From NCBI RefSeq assembly GCF_051521495.1, contig NZ_CP150355.1:8060001-8124000 (forward strand): a stretch of DNA of 64,000 nucleotides, in the 5' to 3' direction. The position numbers were made by a program, and so were the translations under genes. The notes below the pieces were generated by a model. That model saw only the letters and a program-made list of their open reading frames with translations, ran no database searches and was not told the origin of the DNA. This document shows positions 34,598-42,429 of this stretch, piece by piece (within the stretch, counting starts at the first letter, position 1; each line of letters starts with the position of its first letter). This DNA is from Sorangium sp051521495. Its GTDB lineage: Bacteria > Myxococcota_A > Polyangia > Polyangiales > Polyangiaceae.

Positions 34598-35818
34598 ATG
34601 AGGAAATCGTCTCGCAAAACGGACACCGCCGCCGAGCAACCGCCGCTCACCATCGAGGCGATCATGGCCGAGCACCTGGATCTCGTCCGCCGCTACGTCG
34701 AGCGGCAGGGCTTCCGTGGCGCGGATCGGGACGACCTGCTCCAGGAGATCTTCCTCGGCGCCTCGCGCTCGCTGCCCCGGTACGATCCCCGCGTTGCGAG
34801 CGTGCGCACCTGGCTCCTGCGGATCGCGTTCAACCACATCTCCCACGAGCGCAAGCGCGCCCATCGCCGGCACGAAGAGCCCTGGCCGGAGGAGGCGCTG
34901 GACGGGCTCTCCAGCCCAGCGCCGGACTCCGAGATACGGCTCATCGAGGCGCAACAGAGCGAGATCCTCGCGGATCTGCTCCTCGAGGTGCCGCCGATGC
35001 GCCGGGGGATCCTGGTCGCGCACGACCTGGAGGAAGAGGCGGTCAAGGACATCGCCGAGGAGCGCGCGATGCCGCGCAACACCGTGTGGAACCACCTCCG
35101 GCTCGCGCGGCAGAGCCTCAACGACGCCGCGCGCCGCTGGCGGGCGCGGAGCCGCGGCCGCGGGGCCCTGATCGCCCCGCTCGCCGTCGTCTTCGGCGCT
35201 CGCGAGGCGCGCGCCGCCTCGCGGCGTCTCCACGAAGGCCGTTTGCGGCGACTGCTCGACTGGGCCCGCCGCGCCCTCCGGCGCGCGCCGGCTCGCGGCG
35301 AGGCCAGCCCGGCGGCGAGCTCGCGACGTTGGCCGCTCCTGGCCACGAGTGCCGGCAGACGCAGCGTGGCCAGCACCGCAGCCGGCGCCGTGGTCGCCGT
35401 GGCGGGCGCGCTCGTCCTGCTGGTCCCCGGCAGGCCCAGCGAGAGCCCGCTGCCGCAAGCGCACGCCGTCGCGCTGCGCTTCCCGCAGGCCGCGCCACAG
35501 CGTGGCGGCGCCCTCCCCTCGATCTCGGAGGTGCCCCCGGCGGAACCGCCCACCCGCGCCGTGAGCGGCGCCCTCGAGGTCCCGCGCCACGACCCGACGC
35601 CCCCGCGCGCTCCGCACGGCGCTCCTCGACGCGACGCCGCCGTCTCGATACCGGAGCACCGGCTCATGCGGCAAGCCTTCGCGGCGCTCGCCTCCGGTCG
35701 ATACGGCGCTGTGCGGCTCCTGCTCGAGCGACACCGGCGCGACTTCCCGCAAGGCGCTTACGCCGGAGATCGAGAGGAGCTCCTGCGACGGCTGCCGGCG
35801 GAGGCGCGCCGCGACTGA
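34598..35818 (+). CDS. ECF sigma factor with C-terminal transmembrane helix and extracytoplasmic tail
   Basis: This 406-residue protein is about twice the length of a usual ECF sigma. Region 2 is at 23-92 (LVRRYVERQGFRGADRDDLLQEIFLGA, VRTWLLRIAFNHISHERKR) and region 4 at 122-182 (SEILADLLLEVPPMRRGILVAHDLEEEAVKDIAEERAMPRNTVWNHLRLARQSL). A basic linker is followed by a hydrophobic helix (about 258-277, TAAGAVVAVAGALVLLVPG) and a Pro-rich tail that ends in a TPR-like helical pair (RLMRQAFAALASGRYGAVRLLLERHRRDFPQGAYAGDREELLRRL). No anti-sigma gene is adjacent, so the membrane segment may itself restrain the sigma. ATG 34598 begins a normal ECF N-terminus; other starts upstream are possible. Confidence 0.85.
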   Translation: MRKSSRKTDTAAEQPPLTIEAIMAEHLDLVRRYVERQGFRGADRDDLLQEIFLGASRSLPRYDPRVASVRTWLLRIAFNHISHERKRAHRRHEEPWPEEALDGLSSPAPDSEIRLIEAQQSEILADLLLEVPPMRRGILVAHDLEEEAVKDIAEERAMPRNTVWNHLRLARQSLNDAARRWRARSRGRGALIAPLAVVFGAREARAASRRLHEGRLRRLLDWARRALRRAPARGEASPAASSRRWPLLATSAGRRSVASTAAGAVVAVAGALVLLVPGRPSESPLPQAHAVALRFPQAAPQRGGALPSISEVPPAEPPTRAVSGALEVPRHDPTPPRAPHGAPRRDAAVSIPEHRLMRQAFAALASGRYGAVRLLLERHRRDFPQGAYAGDREELLRRLPAEARRD

Positions 35819-36123
35819 CACGGACTGCGCCCCGCGCCCCGCGCCCCGCGCCCCGCGCCCCGCGCCCCGCGCCCCGCGCCCCGCGCCCCGCGCCCCGTGC
35901 CCCGCGCCCCCGCGCCCCGCGCCCCGCGGCGGAGCGTCCGATTCGTGCCATTCCGCCCCAATCAGGCCATGAGCCATTGCCATGCCCCCTCGGGCTCTGC
36001 CACCATCGACCCGTTTTGCTCAACCCAAGGAGGCGCCTATGGCAGACCCCTACATCGATCCTTTCGAGACCAAGATTTATGGGAAGTTCGCGCGCGAGCA
36101 GCTCGGCGCCCGGGAAGGCGATC
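35819..36123. other. Intergenic region: heptamer array and orphan gene start
   Basis: It contains the GCGCCCC heptamer array at 35827-35925 and the strongly signalled start of a short reading frame at 36039, both listed separately. Nothing else is recognised. Confidence 0.6.
35827..35925. repeat. 7-bp tandem repeat GCGCCCC, fourteen copies
   Basis: There are ten perfect heptamers GCGCCCC, then one GTGCCCC, one eight-base copy with an extra C, and two more perfect copies. It lies 8 bp after the ECF sigma stop codon. It differs in sequence from the heptamer array at 25711-25780 but has the same period. Confidence 0.95.
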
Positions 36124-36278
36124 TCAAGGCAGGTGAAGGTCGCCGCGAGGGCGCGCCGCACCAGCGCGAGCGGCTCCACGCTCCTCCGCCGCCGTCTCCT
36201 CCTTACAACCGAGCCCTGCGAGCGCGAGCGCCTCCACGAGGTCGTCGACAAGGGCCTTGTCCGCTGTCACTCGACTGA
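36039..36278 (+). pseudogene. Orphan gene start, probably a truncated gene
   Basis: ATG 36039 has a strong AAGGAGG 6 bases upstream and encodes MADPYIDPFETKIYGKFARE, which reads like a real protein N-terminus. After about 31 residues the frame enters the 3' end of the convergent TPR-protein gene and becomes Arg/Pro-rich sequence without any protein character, stopping at 36278. It seems that the 5' end of a gene was joined to unrelated DNA near 36125. A genuine 79-residue protein cannot be excluded. Confidence 0.45.
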
Positions 36279-37863
36279 CAACGGCCCGGGGATTTCGCGT
36301 GACTGCGGGCAGGACGGCGGCGAGCTCGCCGGCGGCGACGCGGGCGTCGGCGAAGCGGCCGAGGCGGGCCAGGGCAACGGCGCGGTCGAGCGCGCTCCAG
36401 GCGAGGTGGAGGGGGGCGATGGACTCGGCCTCGATGAGGGCAGCCGCGTAGTCGCCGCGGCGACAGGCGTCGAGCGCGAGGGCGTGGTGTATCGCGCCAG
36501 GATAGCGCTTCGTCCAGCCCTGGTGCTTGCGGAGGATGGCCGTGCCGCGCTCCCAGTCGCCAGCGAGCGCGAGGAGGAAGCCGGTGAGCATGAGCGGCCC
36601 GCCGAGCCTCAGGGCAATCTCGGCCTCGGCCAGCGCCCCCAGGCCGTCGCCGGCGTCGAGCAGGACGAACGCGAGCACCTGGTGGGCATTGGCCAGCTTC
36701 GGCTCGAGCGCAACGGCCCGGCGCGCATGGTCTTCGGCCTGGCGAACGTCGTAATCCCTGCCAGCCGCCGTCCACGACGAGAGCACCTGAAAGAACGAGG
36801 AATACACCAGCAGCACCCCGTCATCCGGGTCGCGGGCGAGGAAGCGCGCGCAATGGTCCGCGAGCTCGGCTTGCAGGTCGCGATCGAAGGTGGCGAGCCA
36901 CCGGGGAAAGCGCAGGAGCACCTCGTACGACGAGCGGGGATGGTGGACGGAGCGCTCCTCGGACTCGATGGCATGGATCGCGCCCAGGGGCAGCGAGACG
37001 AGCAGGGTGGCGATCTCGCGGGCGATCTCGTCCTCGATGGCGAACAGGCGGTCGTCGACGTCGAAGCGGTCGAACGTCCTGCCCCACACCTGGATCCCGC
37101 GCCCGGTGTCGTGGAGCTTGACCGTCACGCGGAGCGCGCTGCGGACGAGGCGCACGCTCCCCTCGACCACGTAGCGCGCGCCTCGCGCCTCGGCCTCGTC
37201 CAGGGTGGCGGCGCGCGAGAGCAGACGCACGCGCGGGGCGCGAACGAAGAGGTCGCCAAGCCGGTCGGTCAGGCCGCGGGCGACGGCACAGCGCCGCGTG
37301 CCCGTAGAGCCCGGCACCGGCTCGCTGTCCGGCGCGACCCCGTTCGAGGAGGTGGAGACGGCGGGGATCGAGGTAAAGGGGAGGATCGCGATGACGGGCC
37401 CGTCGGCGCTGTCCGGGATATAGCCCGATCGGGGGGACAGCGGACCCGACCCATCGGCGGGCTGCGACTCCATCGGGGGGCGCGGGGAGCCGGTGGGCTG
37501 GGCGGGGTCGGGCGCGGCCGGTCCGGTGGCGAAGACGGGGGCGTAGCGGCCGCGTGGCAGCTCGATCCGCACCGCGGCGGTAGGGCTCGCGGCGTAGTAG
37601 CGCCCGAGGGCCCGCCGGAGCTTGCTCATCTCGACGCGCACGATCGAGTCCTCGGTGGAGTCGAAGCCCTCGGGCCGATCGAAGATGCGGGTGGCGAGGA
37701 GAGGCGCGCGCAGCTCGTCCCCGCGCCCCGCGAGCGCCTCGCTGACCAGGAAGCGGAGCAACCGGATCTGCCGCGCAGACCCACCAAACACCGGACTCGT
37801 TACCACCCGCTCCAGCTCGGTCATGACGGCGGCGCGCTGGGCGCTCTGCGAAGAACGCTTCAT
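36124..37863 (-). CDS. TPR protein with winged-helix-like N-terminus and TolB/FlgO-like domain
   Basis: This protein is about 579 residues. Residues 20-112 (RQIRLLRFLVSEALAG, LLATRIFDRPEGFDSTEDSIVRVEMSKLRRALGRYY, RIELPRGRYAPVF) form a domain often found in front of adenylate cyclase or TPR regulators, apparently DNA-binding or regulatory. A TolB-N/FlgO-like segment follows (about 160-290; VIAILPFTSIP, RYVVEGSVRLVRSALRVTVKLHDT, GRTFDRFDVDDRLFAIEDEIAREIATLL), then TPR helices to about 560. Membrane helices are absent. It is likely a cytoplasmic regulator. ATG 37863 is preferred, with ATG 37875 also possible. The 3' end overlaps the truncated reading frame from the other strand. Confidence 0.75.
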   Translation of the reverse strand: MKRSSQSAQRAAVMTELERVVTSPVFGGSARQIRLLRFLVSEALAGRGDELRAPLLATRIFDRPEGFDSTEDSIVRVEMSKLRRALGRYYAASPTAAVRIELPRGRYAPVFATGPAAPDPAQPTGSPRPPMESQPADGSGPLSPRSGYIPDSADGPVIAILPFTSIPAVSTSSNGVAPDSEPVPGSTGTRRCAVARGLTDRLGDLFVRAPRVRLLSRAATLDEAEARGARYVVEGSVRLVRSALRVTVKLHDTGRGIQVWGRTFDRFDVDDRLFAIEDEIAREIATLLVSLPLGAIHAIESEERSVHHPRSSYEVLLRFPRWLATFDRDLQAELADHCARFLARDPDDGVLLVYSSFFQVLSSWTAAGRDYDVRQAEDHARRAVALEPKLANAHQVLAFVLLDAGDGLGALAEAEIALRLGGPLMLTGFLLALAGDWERGTAILRKHQGWTKRYPGAIHHALALDACRRGDYAAALIEAESIAPLHLAWSALDRAVALARLGRFADARVAAGELAAVLPAVTRNPRAVVSRVTADKALVDDLVEALALAGLGCKEETAAEERGAARAGAARPRGDLHLP

Positions 37864-38211
37864 TTCCGTCAGCATCCTCACCCGCGGCCCGTCCGGACGC
37901 AACAGCGTGAGCTCTGCCGGATTCACGCGCCGGACGAGTGCGCATGGCACCTTGCCCCACGCCCGGCCGGTCCGCCGCGGAGTGCGCGAGGAGCGGTGTG
38001 AAGCGTGAAGCGCGGACCTGGCGATGCGATTCACAGTGAACCAACTGTGAACCAACCGTAAAACAACCTGATGGCCCGTTGAGCCGACGTTTACGGTGTG
38101 CCCACGGCGAACGCGTCTCCGCCCCGTTCAGGAGGGCACCGCGGGGCCTGCGATGAATCGCATCGGAGGCGGCGTCTCCGCCAGGAGGCCGCCAGGGAGA
38201 ACGTCTCCGTC
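37864..38211. other. Divergent intergenic region
   Basis: No clear gene. The stretch at 38030-38100 is less GC-rich (GATTCACAGTGAACCAACTGTGAACC, with two copies of GTGAACCAAC about 12 bp apart) and is a likely promoter or operator zone for the TPR regulator and the small secreted protein genes. Confidence 0.45.
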
Positions 38212-38484
38212 ATGGGCACATCGAGCTTCCTCAGAGGCGCGTCCGTCCTCTCCGTAGCGGCGCTGGGCTTCGCCGGCAGTGCCGAGCGTGCCGCTCCGGA
38301 GTCGACCGGGGGCGCGCTCCCGCGCGAGGCGCGCGAGGCATTGGCCGAGGTGCGCGAAGCGGCCGTCGCGACGCTCGGGGCCATCGGCGCGGATCTGGCC
38401 CTCTGGGGCGTCGATCCGGTCGCGCTCTTCGATGGCGCGCTCCGCGAGATGCAGCCGGGGCTCTCGCCCTCGCTGCTCGGCTAG
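38212..38484 (+). CDS. Small exported protein of unknown function
   Basis: This 90-residue protein is not recognised. It starts at ATG 38212, with GGGAGA about 11 bases upstream. A weak signal-like segment (SFLRGASVLSVAALGFAGSA) is followed by a helical, Ala/Glu-rich mature part (EAREALAEVREAAVATLGAIGADLALWG) and a short Pro-containing end. No Cys is present. Two more secreted-protein genes follow in the same direction. Confidence 0.5.
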   Translation: MGTSSFLRGASVLSVAALGFAGSAERAAPESTGGALPREAREALAEVREAAVATLGAIGADLALWGVDPVALFDGALREMQPGLSPSLLG

Positions 38485-38588
38485 GCCCCGATCCCGAGAT
38501 CGCTGGATCCGTGCTCCTTCACGGCCCATCGACAGCCGGTGCACGGGCGTGATTGAATGGGTGTTTCACCGCAAAGGAGCTTTCAGCG

Positions 38589-39095
38589 ATGCGTATCTCT
38601 CGAATTCATCTTGCAGCCACGGCGCTCGCCGCAGCGATCGGGGGGCTCTTCGCCGGCGCCGGGGGCGCTTTCGCGGAGGGCACGGACTTCGCCGGAACCT
38701 ACGTGGCGAGCCTCCCGGATCGAGCGGAGATCATGCACCTCCACCGGGACGGCACGGCCGGGATGACCCTCTCGGATCAGGTCACGTTCGGCGCCGGCGG
38801 GTTCACGTTCAGCGACAGCCTGGGCTCCTGGAGGCGCGCCGGGAACCATACGGTCTCCGTGCGCATGCTCAACCTCAACTTCGATCTGACCGGCGCAGCG
38901 CCCGCGTTCTCCGGGATCGCCGTGGTCGACTACGTCCTGGTGTTCGCGCCAAACAAGGAGACGTGCACGGCGAGCTGCCAGGGCAAGATCTTCGCCACGG
39001 GCGTCGACCCGCTCGCTCCCGGCGCCACGCCGCTCACGGCGTTCGATTGCGCGTACCTGAATGGGCATCTCTACCATCGGTCGCCCGCGCCGTAG
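38589..39095 (+). CDS. Secreted beta-rich protein, lipocalin-like pattern
   Basis: This 168-residue protein begins at ATG 38589 with AAGGAG 10 bases upstream and a clear signal peptide (MRISRIHLAATALAAAIGG to AFA, cleavage at about 35). The mature part opens with FAGTYVASL and alternates short strands (EIMHLHRDGTAGMTLSDQVTFG, FTFSDSLGSWRRAGNHTVSVRMLNLNFDL), then has CTASCQGKIFATGVDPLAPG. The opening GTY and the W near residue 80 resemble the protein at 39244, so the two may be distant paralogues of a lipocalin-like fold. Function unknown. Confidence 0.65.
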   Translation: MRISRIHLAATALAAAIGGLFAGAGGAFAEGTDFAGTYVASLPDRAEIMHLHRDGTAGMTLSDQVTFGAGGFTFSDSLGSWRRAGNHTVSVRMLNLNFDLTGAAPAFSGIAVVDYVLVFAPNKETCTASCQGKIFATGVDPLAPGATPLTAFDCAYLNGHLYHRSPAP

Positions 39096-39243
39096 CTCCC
39101 CGCACCAGAAAAGCTACCGGCGGCGTCGCCGCCGTGAGATAAGAGAGTGTTTCTCCGTGCTCGCTTGAACGGACCTGTGGCGGTGCTCCAGCGCGCAGTC
39201 GCGCCCAGAGCATGCGCCTGGTCCATGGAAAGGATCGACACGT

Positions 39244-39729
39244 ATGCGCAAAAGGCTTCTTTTTGCTCTCTCGTTGCTCCCGCTCGCGGCCTTCGGGCTC
39301 ACGCTCCGGCCGGCGCCCACCCTGGCCGGTGGCTTCCCCCGCAGCTGCGCCGGGACCTACCTGATCTCGGAAGGGGGCGGTGCGAGGGATTTCTGGACGT
39401 TCGCGGCCGACGGGTCGTTCTTCGGGACCACCTCGACGCAGCCGCTCTACAATTTCTCCAACCAGCAGGGACGCTGGGAGAAGGTCGGGAACGACGGCGC
39501 TCGGGGCGCGCTGTTCGCGTTCGTCTACGATGAGGACAACACCCTGATGACGACGGCCCGGATCGATATCGTTCTCGACACGGTCGGTCAGGGCTGCGAC
39601 GAAATCGCCGGCTCCCTCGTCGTGCGCACCTTCGAGGACGGCGAAGATCCGCTCGATCCTTCGACGGACACCGGCGATCCCATCGCCTCCGACACCTTCA
39701 CCGGCCGGCGCGCGAAGGCGAGCCCCTGA
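39244..39729 (+). CDS. Secreted beta-rich protein, related to the upstream gene
   Basis: This 161-residue protein has a signal peptide (MRKRLLFALSLLPLAAFGLT, cleavage near LAG) and GGAAAGGA upstream. The mature part begins SCAGTYLISEGG and goes on with FWTFAADGSFFGTTSTQPLYNFSNQQGRWEKVG, then LMTTARIDIVLDT and SLVVRTFEDGEDPLDP. Sequence landmarks (AGTY, a W before G...G, acidic GVDPL or GEDPL) recur in the 38589 product. Two Cys could pair. The function is unknown; it is probably periplasmic or secreted. Confidence 0.65.
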   Translation: MRKRLLFALSLLPLAAFGLTLRPAPTLAGGFPRSCAGTYLISEGGGARDFWTFAADGSFFGTTSTQPLYNFSNQQGRWEKVGNDGARGALFAFVYDEDNTLMTTARIDIVLDTVGQGCDEIAGSLVVRTFEDGEDPLDPSTDTGDPIASDTFTGRRAKASP

Positions 39730-39923
39730 TGGCCTCCGCGCGGCCGGTGTCCAGGTATCGCTCCCCTTTCTCCCCCTACCTCACAGACATCCTACGACGT
39801 GCCTGCGGGAGGGGGGAGACCGTGAGTCGCTCCGTCGAGCTTCGGGGAGCGCTGCCTGCCAGTCCGGCCGGTCTCGTCAGTAGACTTCCCGGACGGCACG
39901 CAGCGTGAGGGCGAAAAGGCGGG

Positions 39924-42095
39924 TCAGAGTCCGTTGGGGACCACGGTGAGGGTGCCGGATTCCCTGTTGGTCAGGACGAGATCGTCGTACCCATCGGCAT
40001 CCAGGTCCGCGACGGCGATGGCGTTGGGACCGGGCGAGGTACCGGTCGGGACGACGGGGCCAGCGACGAAGGTCCCGTTGCCGTTGCCGGTCATCGGGCG
40101 GACGCCGCCCGAAGAGGTGGTGACCAGGATGTAGGCGTCGAGCTTGCCGTCACCGTTGAAATCACTGGCCACGACCCCCAGCGCCGAGTTGGCGATCGCG
40201 CTGGGCGACGCGGTGGACGCAACGCCGCTCGCGACAGTGCCGTTGCCGTTCCCTTTGAAGAAGAAGAGGTACCGGCCGGCCGCGCCGTTCGAGAGGATGT
40301 CGACCTTGCCGTCGCCGTCGGCGTCGCCGAACGCGATGCCCGCCGTCTGGCCGCTGGCGGAGTTTGTGTAGGCGACCGGCGCGGCGAACGAGCCGTTGCC
40401 CTGGTTGATGAGGATCGACAGGCGTGCGGAGCCGGGGCTCGTCACCACGAGATCGGAGGAGCCGTCGCCGTTCAGATCGCGGCAGGCGATGCTCGACTGC
40501 ACGCCCCCGGTGCCCGCGATGGAGATGAGCGTGGGCGCGCCGAAGCTGCCCCCGCCGGTGCCCATGATCACGCTCACCTGACTCAGGGCCACGCTGGTGG
40601 TGGCGATGTCGGCCACCCCGTCGTGATCGAAGTCCGCGGCGCAGAGGTGGACGGAGCCCGGGGTGCCGGTGGTGAAGTTCGTCGGCGCGCCGAAGGTTCC
40701 GGGCGCGCTCGGGCCCAGGTTTCGGTAGACGCTGATGCTCCCGTTGCTGGTGGGCAGGTTGGACTGGCCGTCGACGGTGACGGCGTCGAGCCACCCGTCG
40801 CCGTCCACGTCCACCGCCACGACCGCGTTGCTGGAGAGCGGGGCGCCCGTGGTATAGAGCTCCGGCTGGACGGTCGCGTCGCCGTTGCCGTGAAACACGG
40901 AGAGCGACCCGGAGGGGGTCGTCGACGACCCGGATTCGGCGTTGGCCACGAGGATGTCGAGCTCACCGTCGTTATTCACATCGGCGACCGCGGGAGCCAG
41001 CGGGTTGTGGGGCGCGGAAACGCTGATCGGTGTGCCGGGGACCTGGTCGGAGGGCGGGTCCTGGCAGCCACCGTTCGTGCAGATTTGACCCGCCGTGCAC
41101 GCGCTGTTGCAGGCGTTGCAGTGGGAGGCGTCGCTCTGGAGGTTCACCTCGCAGCCATCGGACGTGAGCCCGTTGCAGTCCGCGAGGCTGCCTTCGCACA
41201 CCTCGCAGCGGGTCCCCTCGTAGGTGGGCAAGCACTCACAGGTGTAGCTGTTGATGCCGTCGACGCAGGTCCCGCCGTTCTGGCACGGGCTTTCGGCGCA
41301 CTCGTCGATGTCGGTCTCGCAGTTGTCGCCGGTGAAGCCGGGCAAGCACGTGCAGCTGTAGTTGTTGATGCCGTCGATGCAGGTCCCGCCGTTCTGGCAT
41401 GGGCTTTCGGCGCACTCGTCGATGTTGGTGCAGGTCACACCGTCGCCGGAGTACCCCGCGTTGCAAGCGCAGGTGAAGGAGCCCGCCGTGTTGGTGCACG
41501 CCGCGTTCGCGTCGCAGTTGTCGGTGCCCAGGGCGCACTCATCGTTGTCCGTGCACGTCACGCCGTCGCCGGAGTACCCTGCGTTGCAAGCGCAGGTGAA
41601 GGAGCCCGCCGTGTTGGTGCACGCCGCGTTCGCGTCGCAGTTGTCGGTGCCCAGGGCGCACTCGTTCACATCGGTGCATGTGCCGCTCTGGCAGGTGAGG
41701 CCGTCGCAGCATGGCACCGTGGGGTCGCACGTCGCGTTCACGGCCAGGCAGCCCTGGCCGCCGCAGGTCGGGTCGTACAGCGGCGAGCTCGGGTCGAGGC
41801 TGGTGACATAGTCGCCGGTGTGGGCGCTGTGCGTGTCGATGCACTCTTGCTCGCTGACGCGAAGGATCGTGTACGGCTTCGTCGCGGAGCCGGTCCTGTG
41901 GCAGATCTGGACCGTACCGTTGACGTCGAAGTAGCTGCACTGCTCGGGGGTGAGCACGTCATGGGCTCCGCCCGCGTCCTCGTTGTCATCGCCGTCCGCC
42001 ACGGAGGGGCCAGTGCTGGTGCAGCTCACGAGCAGCAGGGCGGTGAAAGCCGGTATCGCCAGATAACCGAGAAGAGAGCTCTTGGTAGAGCGCAT
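39924..42095 (-). CDS. EGF-like / FG-GAP (VCBS) lipoprotein A
   Basis: This is a 723-residue lipoprotein. ATG 42095 has AGAGGA 7 bases upstream and gives the signal MRSTKSSLLGYLAIPAFTAL with lipobox LVSC. After an acidic linker comes a shared domain (LTPEQCSYFDVNGTVQICHRTGSATKPYTILRVSEQ), then CCDGLTCQSGTCTDVNECALG and four EGF-like modules, two calcium-binding type (NECALGTDNCDANAAC) and two laminin/Notch type (DECAESPCQNGGTC). A GC-rich bridge leads to about 380 residues of FG-GAP repeats (DVNNDGELDI, DVDGDGWLDA, DFDHDGVADI, DLNGDGSSDL, DADGDGKVDI, DFNGDGKLDA, DLDADGYDDL), a predicted seven-blade propeller. It is a likely surface adhesion protein, and the first member of a tandem family. 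Confidence 0.88.
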   Translation of the reverse strand: MRSTKSSLLGYLAIPAFTALLLVSCTSTGPSVADGDDNEDAGGAHDVLTPEQCSYFDVNGTVQICHRTGSATKPYTILRVSEQECIDTHSAHTGDYVTSLDPSSPLYDPTCGGQGCLAVNATCDPTVPCCDGLTCQSGTCTDVNECALGTDNCDANAACTNTAGSFTCACNAGYSGDGVTCTDNDECALGTDNCDANAACTNTAGSFTCACNAGYSGDGVTCTNIDECAESPCQNGGTCIDGINNYSCTCLPGFTGDNCETDIDECAESPCQNGGTCVDGINSYTCECLPTYEGTRCEVCEGSLADCNGLTSDGCEVNLQSDASHCNACNSACTAGQICTNGGCQDPPSDQVPGTPISVSAPHNPLAPAVADVNNDGELDILVANAESGSSTTPSGSLSVFHGNGDATVQPELYTTGAPLSSNAVVAVDVDGDGWLDAVTVDGQSNLPTSNGSISVYRNLGPSAPGTFGAPTNFTTGTPGSVHLCAADFDHDGVADIATTSVALSQVSVIMGTGGGSFGAPTLISIAGTGGVQSSIACRDLNGDGSSDLVVTSPGSARLSILINQGNGSFAAPVAYTNSASGQTAGIAFGDADGDGKVDILSNGAAGRYLFFFKGNGNGTVASGVASTASPSAIANSALGVVASDFNGDGKLDAYILVTTSSGGVRPMTGNGNGTFVAGPVVPTGTSPGPNAIAVADLDADGYDDLVLTNRESGTLTVVPNGL

Positions 42096-42429
42096 CGTTT
42101 GTCCTCTGTTTTTTGTTGAAGCGCCGGGGGGTGCCGCGCGAGCCACCGGATCCCGCGCTGAGCTCGCGCGAAAATCAGTGTACACCACCTCATCGGGCCC
42201 GTTTGCCCGGTACCGCGCACATCACGGTATCAAGCACGAGCAGCCCCCCGGGTCCAGGCGCGCTCCGCTGCTACTGCTGCTGCTGCTGCCTGAATGCCTC
42301 AGCTGCGGAGCGCGCCCCTCATCGTGCGAAATGACTGCGTACGATCCGCCGTCGATGGAGAGTTTTCAGCTCACGTAGGATGCTCCAACCAGGCGAGCCA
42401 CGTAAACAAAAAAAGGGCGAAACGGCGGG
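42096..42429. repeat. Upstream module of lipoprotein A (diverged copy)
   Basis: These 334 bp upstream of A align in parts with the upstream modules of B and C (TTTGTCCTCTGTTT, a CACATCGGGCCCGTTTGCC segment, and CGCTCCGC...GCGGAGCG arms around a CTG-rich loop), but lack an internal segment of about 170 bp and the GTCGAGAACGACGG pair. It likely contains the promoter of A. No gene. Confidence 0.6.

Noticed and set aside
40623..42119. Val/Ala-rich plus-strand frame opposite lipoprotein A
   Set aside because: Mirror of the EGF and propeller coding repeats; similar frames opposite B and C confirm it is a by-product.
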